NCBI GenBank assembly: GCA_032127075.1
Contig: JAQAZZ010000066.1
Span: forward strand, 1 to 5,006
Origin: GCA-2699445 sp032127075
GTDB taxonomy: Bacteria; Actinomycetota; Actinomycetes; S36-B12; GCA-2699445
Length of the DNA: 5,006 nt
Direction of reading: 5' to 3'
Shown here: piece by piece, positions 1 through 5,006 of the stretch
Position numbering within the stretch: position 1 is the first letter of the stretch
How the letters are laid out: each line of letters starts with the position of its first letter
Translations under genes and position numbers: made by a program
The notes under the pieces: generated by a model
The model's input: only the letters and a program-made list of their open reading frames with translations
Database searches by the model: none
Told to the model about the DNA's origin: nothing

Positions 1-1524
1 GTCGGCGCCAACGATCTCGGGTTCTCCGATCTGGCGATTCAGTGCTTCAACGCCCCGGTGAACGCGTTGGCCCCCGGGCTGCTCACCGGCGGCGGCGGAT
101 CCCTGGATCCGGCGGCGCTTATCGAGAATCTCACCTCGATCATCGACCGCGTGGAGCGGGTCAACGGCAAGGTCGTCTCTGACAACCCGTTCTTCGACCC
201 GGTGTTCCTGTGCAGCGAGAGGCAGCGGGAGGCCACGGCGAAGAAGCTGGTGACGGTGAGGAAGTCCATCGCCGCGTCGATCCAGGCGCTGCACCGGGCT
301 GCTCCCGATGCCCGGTATGTGCAGACAAACTACCCGAGCCTGATCCCGTCGTCGGACAAGACCTACTTCCCGAGGCAGAGTTTCACCAAGACCTGGGAGG
401 AGCAGTCGCTGATCTACGGCCCGGAGTTCAACCCGGGCCAGCCCACGGTGGCCCGGTTCGAGAGCGTCCTGCGGAAAAAGAACAACCCCAAGTACTGGAC
501 GGGCGGGGTCATCCCCCCGACCACGACTCCGGGTGTGGACCCGCTCTTCGACGGTTTCCTGGCGAAGAACCCGGTCAACGAGACGGTGGCGAGGAACATC
601 TTCGGGCCGGTGAGCGATAGTATCGACACCAACGGAGACGGCACAGCGGACCAGGACCTGCTGGACCCGGCGACTCAGCGGCTCGGCGGGGCGGTGCAGC
701 AGCAGTGGGCGTTCACGAAGCAGCCCATCGCGGACGCGCTCGCCTACGGCGCATTGATGTTCGGCTACGACCAGGACTGGGCCGCCCAAGAGGTGATCGT
801 GGGGCTGAACGAGGCTGTGCTGGGTGCGTTGAAGGACTCCGATCCTTCCGGCGCGTGGTCGGTGGGAGTGGATATGACCCAGCTCTTCAACGGCCGGGAA
901 CTCGGGACGAAGTTCAACGACGGAACCGAGGTGGACCGAAGCGGTGACAAGGACATCCTCAGCCCCAACGAGGTGCTTGCCACTGACTTCACCCGTCCCC
1001 CCTCAGGCGGCATCGTCTCGAGCAACACCGATGTGGGTCCGGCGGGTCAGCGGGCGCAGTTCGTGAACAACATCTTCTCGGGCCAGCCGTTCCCCAGCAT
1101 CTGCCGGCAACGCTCGGACCTGGGCGGGAAGACGCAGTGCCCTGGTGATTTCCAGGACTCGCTGCACCCGAACTGGTTGGGTCAGGCGGCTGAGGGCCAG
1201 TGCATCGTGGCCGTGGTCACCGGCGGCAAGAGCGCCGGGTGTGTGCGTTCGGTGGGCACCGACAACGGCGCCCAGGAACGCAAGTACGCCAACGACCCGG
1301 CAGGATCCGCAACCGGCGACCTTTTCGACCAGACGCTGTTCAGCAAGGTGACCGGCACGGACTCCCTGTGCCTGGTCGACCCGGCTGACGCCCATGCCGC
1401 GTCGGCGAAGGGCGACTACCTGCCCTGCACGGGCGGCGACCCCGCCACACCCGAGGCGTGGTACCCGCGCTACACCGACCTCAGCAAGGTGGAGTACGAG
1501 GGCAAGGCGGTCGCCTGGAGGTAG
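1..1524 (+). CDS. Large secreted SGNH/GDSL-family hydrolase, C-terminal part (5' end outside window)
   Basis: Frame 1 is open from the first base to TAG at 1522-1524, giving 507 visible residues. The ATG-less left end reads VGANDLGFSDLAIQC, which matches SGNH block III (G-x-N-D; here G2, N4, D5) and the nearby Cys common in actinobacterial secreted SGNH enzymes. Block V is DSLHPNWLG, with the expected catalytic Asp and His at visible residues 386 and 389 (bases 1156-1167). The nucleophile Ser block and signal peptide must lie upstream, so any internal start (such as GTG at 58) is an artefact. These enzymes are exported esterases or lipases that use a Ser-His-Asp triad. Visible Cys residues number eight, which fits an extracellular disulfide-bonded protein. 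The roughly 380 residues between blocks III and V far exceed the usual spacing and carry two calcium-loop-like motifs (visible residues about 209-219 and 312-324). About 118 residues follow block V. Substrate is unknown. Family call is fairly sure; specificity is not. Confidence 0.8.
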   Translation, partial: VGANDLGFSDLAIQCFNAPVNALAPGLLTGGGGSLDPAALIENLTSIIDRVERVNGKVVSDNPFFDPVFLCSERQREATAKKLVTVRKSIAASIQALHRAAPDARYVQTNYPSLIPSSDKTYFPRQSFTKTWEEQSLIYGPEFNPGQPTVARFESVLRKKNNPKYWTGGVIPPTTTPGVDPLFDGFLAKNPVNETVARNIFGPVSDSIDTNGDGTADQDLLDPATQRLGGAVQQQWAFTKQPIADALAYGALMFGYDQDWAAQEVIVGLNEAVLGALKDSDPSGAWSVGVDMTQLFNGRELGTKFNDGTEVDRSGDKDILSPNEVLATDFTRPPSGGIVSSNTDVGPAGQRAQFVNNIFSGQPFPSICRQRSDLGGKTQCPGDFQDSLHPNWLGQAAEGQCIVAVVTGGKSAGCVRSVGTDNGAQERKYANDPAGSATGDLFDQTLFSKVTGTDSLCLVDPADAHAASAKGDYLPCTGGDPATPEAWYPRYTDLSKVEYEGKAVAWR

Positions 1525-1543
1525 TCCGCATCGCCACACCAGC

Positions 1544-1582
1544 CAGCGCGCCCACCCCCGACGAGAGGGGGTGGGCGCGCTG
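1544..1582 (+). terminator. Strong GC-rich hairpin terminator after the SGNH hydrolase gene
   Basis: A perfect 16-bp inverted repeat (left arm 1544-1559, right arm 1567-1582) encloses a 7-base loop, gacgaga. It begins 19 bases after the TAG stop. No T tract follows the right arm, so it is not a classic intrinsic terminator, but U-poor hairpins are common at actinobacterial gene ends. It probably ends the hydrolase transcript or protects its 3' end, and separates it from the protease gene. Confidence 0.8.
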
Positions 1583-1586
1583 ACGA

Positions 1587-1702
1587 ATACACCTCGACCG
1601 CCCGCGGTGGCGCCAACCCTGCCGCCTCCGCACCGCATCGCACGCCGACGCCCGCACCGCCCGGTGGCCGGACCCACCGCTCACGGGGCGCATACACCTC
1701 GA
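1587..1702. repeat. 11-bp direct repeat pair (ATACACCTCGA) upstream of the protease gene
   Basis: The sequence ATACACCTCGA occurs at 1587-1597 and again at 1692-1702, 105 bp apart (about ten helical turns). Both copies lie in the gap between the hydrolase terminator and the protease start. Between them is a 6-bp inverted repeat, CGGTGG (1662-1667) and CCACCG (1674-1679). The pair could be binding sites for a regulator of the protease gene, but two short copies could also arise by chance or as remnants of a duplication. Apart from these and the promoter-like bases below, I see nothing else in this gap. Confidence 0.35.
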
Positions 1703-1744
1703 TCCGGCGGCGCGGGTGCACGGGAGGACTGGCACGACTTCCGG

Positions 1745-1774
1745 TGGCATCGCCTCGGGCCCCGGCCATACGAT
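1745..1774 (+). promoter_or_regulatory. Possible promoter for the M4 protease gene
   Basis: TACGAT at 1769-1774 fits the actinobacterial -10 pattern TAnnnT. The hexamer 18 bp upstream, TGGCAT at 1745-1750, is a poor match to a -35 box. If used, transcription would begin around 1781 and give a very short leader that still contains the Shine-Dalgarno sequence. The position is sensible for a gene standing behind a strong terminator, but the match is weak. Confidence 0.25.
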
Positions 1775-1781
1775 GGGGGCC

Positions 1782-1786
1782 GGAGG
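1782..1786 (+). promoter_or_regulatory. Ribosome-binding site that sets the protease start
   Basis: GGAGG (followed by T) lies 8 bases before the ATG at 1795. This spacing is good, and the ATG opens directly into a signal peptide. It decides against the in-frame GTG at 1744, which would add 17 residues (MASPRAPAIRWG...) in front of the signal peptide and has no comparable site. Confidence 0.8.
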
Positions 1787-1794
1787 TGCCAGCA

Positions 1795-1881
1795 ATGATC
1801 GGCCGAAGGGGTTCCGCAGCGACTGTTGCACTGGTCATGATGGGGGGGCTGTTGGTGCCGTTGTCGGGCCCGGCGACCGCC
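1795..1881 (+). other. Signal peptide coding region of the M4 protease
   Basis: Residues 1-29 show a positively charged start (R4, R5), a hydrophobic core (ATVALVMMGGLLVPL) and an A-T-A cleavage site before E30. The twin Arg is followed by G-S-A rather than a hydrophobic pair, so Sec export is more likely than Tat. The core is encoded across a run of seven G bases at 1842-1848. Confidence 0.85.
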
Positions 1882-4188
1882 GAGGGCGATAGGTCGGCGG
1901 ATTCGTCTGGACCGGAACATATCAGTGGCGCTGACGGTTCAGGTTCGGTGGAAGTGTTCATCGGCACGAAGCCCCGTCGACCGGCGGGGCCGCCACCCGA
2001 GTCGGACGAGGGGATGTCAGTTGCCCAGGTTGCGCGGGCCGCGCTGGGAACCAAGGTTTCGGCGGGGATTCCGGCCGGTTCCAAACTGCGCCTGGCTGAG
2101 GTGACCCCGGGAACCCGGTCCTCCGGGAAGACGGTCCGGTTCCAGCAGGTGATCCACGGGATCCCCCTGTTCGGCGGCGAGGTGGTCGTCGATTTGGACG
2201 GTAGCCATCGCGTTCGTGCGGTCAACTTGGAATCGACGCACTCCGTACCGCCCCCACGCCACCCCGTGGTGAAAGGGTCAGACGCGCTGGAGATCGCTCG
2301 CACAGCCGTGGGTGCGGCATCAGGCCTGTCCGAGTCTGACCTGTCCTCCGGTCCCGCGGAACTGTGGTTCTATGACCCGGCCATCGTGGGGGCCCCAGAT
2401 TCGCCCGGGGCACGCCTCGTCTGGCGCTTCGATGTGTCGGGTCCCGAGTCCGCGGGCGTGCGCCACTTGGTGTTTGTGGACGCGCGCGATGGCGCCGTCT
2501 TGTTCAACACCAACCAGACTCCCCACCGACTGTCCCGCGGGGTCTGTGATGCAGGGAACCAGCCCATTGAGGTTCCCTGCACGAATCCCGTCCGGACCGA
2601 GGGAGATTCCGAGATCGGGATCCGCGACGTGGACGACGCCTTCACCTACCTGGCTGACACGTACACGTTTTACAGCAACTACCTCGGTCGCGACTCGCTG
2701 GATGGCCAAGGCCTGCCGCTCCGGGCGACAGTGCGCTACTGCGAGCCGCCGCTGCGGAACACCCCTTGTCCGTACGACAACGCGTACTGGGACGGGAGCC
2801 AGATGGTGTTCGGGGAGGGCGAGGCGGGCGCCGACGACATCGTCGGCCATGAGCTGACCCACGGGGTCACCCAGTACTCATCAAATCTGGTCTACTTCTA
2901 CGAGTCGGGGGCGATCAATGAGTCGCTGAGCGACGTCCTCGGGGAGTTCGTGGATCTCACCAATGGGCGCGGCAACGACACGTCATCGGTCAAGTGGATC
3001 ATAGGAGAGGATGCATTACAGGGTGAGCTGAGATCGTTGAAGGATCCGCCGGCGTACAGACAACCCGATGTGACTGGGTCCCGCTTCTGGGTCGAGGTCC
3101 GTCCTGGCGAAACCAGCCCCCCTGACTTCGGGTGGGTACATACGAACTCAGGTGTCGGCAACAAGTTCGGCTACCTAATCACCGATGGAGGTGCCTTCAA
3201 CGGACAGACCGTTCGGGGGATCGGCATCAACAGAGCGGCGCGGATCGTCTACGGGGCGCAGAACATCATGACGTCGACGGCCGACTACAGGCAGTACGCC
3301 CAGACGTTGCGCCAGTCGTGCGCCACCCTGGTCGGGCAGTTCGACATCACCGTCGCTGACTGCGCGGAGGTGGACAAGGCACTGCTCGCGACGGAAATGG
3401 AGGAGGAGCCGAAGTTCATCCCGTCAGTGCCCGCCGCGCCCACGTCGGTGAGCGCGCAGTGGAGCCAGTCGACGATCTTGGATGTCACTCCCGGTGACAA
3501 CGGCGGCTCAGAACTGACGTCGGCCGAGTACAGGGTCAACGGCGGAGCGTGGTCCGTTCCGGACGTGCTCCGCTTGCCACCACCGCCCCCGTCCGGTCCC
3601 GGCTCGGATCAACAGGGCACGCAAAAACTCACCATGATCATCTACGACCTTCCGCGCGGAAGAACCTACGACATCCAGGTCCGGGCCCTGAATCGGCTAG
3701 GGGCCGGGGCGCCATCTGCCACGGTGAGCCTCTCGGTGCCCAGCCGGCCGCTCCCCCCGACCTTCCCGTCGCCTTCGGCGTCGAGTCCGCCGCCCGGGCC
3801 CGTGCCATCCACGTCAGCGCCCGCCGTGGCGACCCAGCCGTCGGCCCCGGGGCCCCAGCCCGGGGCGCCAACGGCGAATGTGCCGGACGTGCCGGCCGCG
3901 ACGCCGCCGGGCAAAGTGGCGCGACTGCGGGTCAAGGTCAAGGGCAAGCGCAAGTCGGTGGTGAAGTGGAGGCCGCCCACGCAGAACGGTGGGGCTGAGA
4001 TCGCGGGGTATCGGGTGCGGGCGTCCAAGCCGGGGGGGGGAAAGTTCCGCAAGTGGCAGGACACCACCAAGACCCGCCTGGCAGTGGGCAAGCTGAAGCC
4101 CGGAAAGAAGTACCGCATCCAGGTGGCGGCGGTGACCCCCGCCGGGACCGGGCCAGCGGCAACAAAGCGGTTCCGGACGAAGAACTGA
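1795..4188 (+). CDS. Secreted M4 (thermolysin-family) zinc metalloprotease with two C-terminal FN3-like domains
   Basis: The 797-residue product is an exported zinc endopeptidase made as a zymogen. Residues 1-29 are a Sec signal peptide ending ATA. An FTP-type propeptide follows (about 65-145, with VRFQQVIHGIPLFGGEV), then a PepSY-like part (about 163-245). The catalytic domain spans about 246-535. It shows substrate-site NAYW (329-332), HELTH (zinc ligands H352 and H356, catalytic E353), Y367, third zinc ligand E376 in NESLSD exactly 24 residues after H352 as in thermolysin, R413, and D444/H449 in DFGWVHTNSG. All thermolysin catalytic residues are therefore present. Six Cys in the mature enzyme could form three disulfides. 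Residues 543-650 are a fibronectin-III-like domain interrupted by a five-Pro loop (595-599). About 650-704 is a Pro/Ser/Ala linker, and 705-797 is a second, very basic FN3-like domain. The gene stands alone, with 270 bp before it and 131 bp after. It probably digests extracellular protein; self-processing of the propeptide is expected from the family. Confidence 0.95.
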   Translation: MIGRRGSAATVALVMMGGLLVPLSGPATAEGDRSADSSGPEHISGADGSGSVEVFIGTKPRRPAGPPPESDEGMSVAQVARAALGTKVSAGIPAGSKLRLAEVTPGTRSSGKTVRFQQVIHGIPLFGGEVVVDLDGSHRVRAVNLESTHSVPPPRHPVVKGSDALEIARTAVGAASGLSESDLSSGPAELWFYDPAIVGAPDSPGARLVWRFDVSGPESAGVRHLVFVDARDGAVLFNTNQTPHRLSRGVCDAGNQPIEVPCTNPVRTEGDSEIGIRDVDDAFTYLADTYTFYSNYLGRDSLDGQGLPLRATVRYCEPPLRNTPCPYDNAYWDGSQMVFGEGEAGADDIVGHELTHGVTQYSSNLVYFYESGAINESLSDVLGEFVDLTNGRGNDTSSVKWIIGEDALQGELRSLKDPPAYRQPDVTGSRFWVEVRPGETSPPDFGWVHTNSGVGNKFGYLITDGGAFNGQTVRGIGINRAARIVYGAQNIMTSTADYRQYAQTLRQSCATLVGQFDITVADCAEVDKALLATEMEEEPKFIPSVPAAPTSVSAQWSQSTILDVTPGDNGGSELTSAEYRVNGGAWSVPDVLRLPPPPPSGPGSDQQGTQKLTMIIYDLPRGRTYDIQVRALNRLGAGAPSATVSLSVPSRPLPPTFPSPSASSPPPGPVPSTSAPAVATQPSAPGPQPGAPTANVPDVPAATPPGKVARLRVKVKGKRKSVVKWRPPTQNGGAEIAGYRVRASKPGGGKFRKWQDTTKTRLAVGKLKPGKKYRIQVAAVTPAGTGPAATKRFRTKN
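3907..4185 (+). other. Highly basic FN3-like C-terminal domain of the M4 protease
   Basis: Residues 705-797 (93 residues) have the fibronectin-III pattern: a W in strand B (VVKWRPP), GGAEIAGYRVR, then L-x-P-G-x-x-Y-x-I-Q-V-A-A-V and a closing G-T-G-P-A. They contain 27 Lys/Arg and only 2 acidic residues (one E, one D). It follows a Pro/Ser/Ala-rich linker. An electrostatic anchor to cell-wall polymers, DNA or another polyanion is an inference. Confidence 0.75.
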
Positions 4189-4233
4189 CTCGCTCCGCCC
4201 ACTCGCCCGCTGGGCCCGCCCCCAACCCCGTTG

Positions 4234-4251
4234 CCCCCTCCGGCCGGGGGG
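4234..4251 (+). terminator. Possible GC-rich hairpin after the protease gene
   Basis: CCCCC at 4234-4238 can pair with the G run ending at 4251, with a loop of about 6-8 bases (a bulged alternative pairs CC with GG further in). It lies about 46 bases after the TGA stop and has no T tract. It is short compared with the hairpin at 1544-1582, so it is only a weak candidate for ending the protease transcript. Confidence 0.3.
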
Positions 4252-4303
4252 ATCGACCACGAGGACCAGGAACCGAGGCCATGCGCCGGCGGTAGAAGAC
4301 TGC

Positions 4304-4309
4304 AGAGGA
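4304..4309 (+). promoter_or_regulatory. Ribosome-binding site of purB
   Basis: AGAGGA ends 10 bases before the ATG at 4320, slightly further than usual. An in-frame TAG at 4293-4295 blocks any earlier start, and no other start codon lies between them in this frame, so 4320 is the first possible start. Confidence 0.55.
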
Positions 4310-4319
4310 TGATGGGTGG

Positions 4320-5006
4320 ATGCAATCCGCGTATGTCACCAACGTCCTGGCGGCGCGCTACGCCGCCGAACCCATTGCCGCGCTGTGGTCTCCGCAGCGC
4401 AAGGTCGTCCTGGAGCGGCGGCTCTGGCTGGCGGTGCTGGCCGCGCAATCCCGCCTGGGCGTGGATGTCCCGCCCGGCGTCATAGACGACTACGCCGCGC
4501 ACGTCGAGGATGTCGACCTGACGTCCATCGCCAACCGGGAACGTGTCACCAAGCACGACGTGAAGGCCCGCATAGAGGAGTTCAACGCGCTCGCCGGTCA
4601 CGAGCACATCCACAAGGGGATGACGAGCCGCGACCTCACGGAGAACGTCGAGCAGATGCAGGTGCGGGAGTCCCTGCTCATCACCAGGGACAAGACGGTT
4701 GCCTCCCTGGTCATGCTCACTGACCTGGCGGTGCAGTACGCCGAACTGCCCATGGCGGGCCGCTCCCACAATGTTGCTGCGCAGATGACCACGCTGGGCA
4801 AGCGGTTCGCGTCTGCCGCCGACGAGTTGCTCGTCGCGTACGTCCGGCTCGACGAACTCATCCAGCGGTACCCGCTGCGCGGGATCAAGGGTCCGATGGG
4901 CACAGCGCAGGACATGCTCGACTTGCTCGGCGGCGACTCCGGCCGTCTGGCCGAATTCGAGGGCCGGATTGCCGACCACCTCGGTTTCGAGCGGATTCTG
5001 GATTCC
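4320..5006 (+). CDS. purB: Adenylosuccinate lyase, N-terminal part (3' end outside window)
   Basis: The frame is open from ATG 4320 to the last base (229 codons), roughly half of a usual PurB of about 470 residues. PurB acts in the cytosol and splits fumarate from SAICAR (giving AICAR) and from adenylosuccinate (giving AMP), two steps of purine synthesis. The start MQSAYVTNVLAARYAAEPIA matches actinobacterial PurB. TKHDVKARIEEF carries the first conserved His (H79). GMTSRDLTEN (101-108) is the substrate-binding segment. GRSHNVAAQMTTLGKRF carries the second catalytic His (H150). RGIKGPMGTAQDML is also typical. The signature loop with the catalytic Ser lies beyond the right edge. The gene follows the protease after 131 bp and is probably transcribed separately; there is no functional link to the two secreted enzymes. 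No frameshift is seen. Confidence 0.93.
   Translation, partial: MQSAYVTNVLAARYAAEPIAALWSPQRKVVLERRLWLAVLAAQSRLGVDVPPGVIDDYAAHVEDVDLTSIANRERVTKHDVKARIEEFNALAGHEHIHKGMTSRDLTENVEQMQVRESLLITRDKTVASLVMLTDLAVQYAELPMAGRSHNVAAQMTTLGKRFASAADELLVAYVRLDELIQRYPLRGIKGPMGTAQDMLDLLGGDSGRLAEFEGRIADHLGFERILDS

Noticed and set aside
97..111. Two GGATCC sites close together, possibly a cloning scar or hairpin
   Set aside because: They lie in frame in the hydrolase (GGSLDPAA) with normal coding on both sides; chance is enough.
1003..1677. A 224-codon minus-strand open frame
   Set aside because: It lies opposite the catalytic block V region of the hydrolase; Arg/Gly/Ala-rich shadow frame.
1744..1794. Upstream GTG start for the protease, adding 17 residues
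   Set aside because: The ATG at 1795 has GGAGG at the right distance and begins a proper signal peptide; the extension would bury it and would include the likely promoter and ribosome-binding site.
1394..1798. A 134-codon plus-strand frame across the hydrolase end and intergenic gap
   Set aside because: Very Arg/Pro/Thr-rich, runs through the hairpin, and overlaps the well-supported hydrolase frame by over 120 bases.
1795..1833. Twin-arginine (Tat) signal in the protease
   Set aside because: R4-R5 are followed by G-S-A, lacking the hydrophobic pair of the Tat motif; a Sec signal fits better.
1470..2303. A 277-codon minus-strand open frame across the hydrolase end and the protease propeptide
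   Set aside because: It runs through the terminator hairpin and opposite the signal peptide and propeptide, with no recognisable domain.
3666..4979. A 437-codon open frame on the minus strand across the protease 3' end and purB
   Set aside because: It is antisense to two well-supported genes, spans their intergenic gap, and has the low-complexity Arg/Gly/Pro-rich content typical of shadow frames in GC-rich DNA.
1..5006. A coordinated new system formed by the three genes
   Set aside because: The genes are separated by 270 and 131 bp with a strong terminator between the first two, and purB is a housekeeping gene; nothing seen ties them into one pathway.

Overview
The window comes from a high-GC bacterium that is almost certainly an actinobacterium. 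The coding sequence is strongly GC-rich, codons mostly end in G or C, and the purB-type protein at the right edge has the actinobacterial flavour (NVLAARYA near the N-terminus, KHDVKARIEEF, TSRDLTEN). Genus cannot be decided from the sequence alone.

There are three genes, all on the plus strand, and two are cut by the window edges. (1) Bases 1-1524 are the 3' part of a large secreted SGNH/GDSL-family hydrolase. The block III motif G-A-N-D lies at the very left edge and the catalytic D-S-L-H lies near base 1156, with about 380 residues between them that include two calcium-loop-like motifs. A strong 16-bp hairpin directly after its stop codon is a likely terminator. (2) Bases 1795-4188 encode a complete 797-residue secreted M4 (thermolysin-family) metalloprotease. 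It has a signal peptide, an FTP/PepSY-type propeptide, a catalytic domain with intact zinc and catalytic residues, a fibronectin-III-like domain, a Pro/Ser/Ala linker and a second, extremely basic fibronectin-III-like domain. (3) From base 4320 to the right edge runs the first 229 codons of adenylosuccinate lyase (purB).

The 270-bp gap between genes 1 and 2 holds the terminator, an 11-bp direct repeat, and a possible promoter just before the protease. The 131-bp gap between genes 2 and 3 holds a weak GC-rich hairpin and the purB ribosome-binding site. The spacing suggests three separate transcription units. The first two encode exported enzymes, probably for using extracellular polymers or lipids and proteins; purB is a housekeeping purine-synthesis gene that happens to be next door.

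I found no mobile element, CRISPR array, RNA gene or defence-type system. The more unusual points are the +25 C-terminal domain of the protease, its apparent loss of part of the thermolysin double-calcium site, a single TTA codon, long G tracts inside the protease gene, and the large calcium-loop-bearing insertion in the hydrolase.
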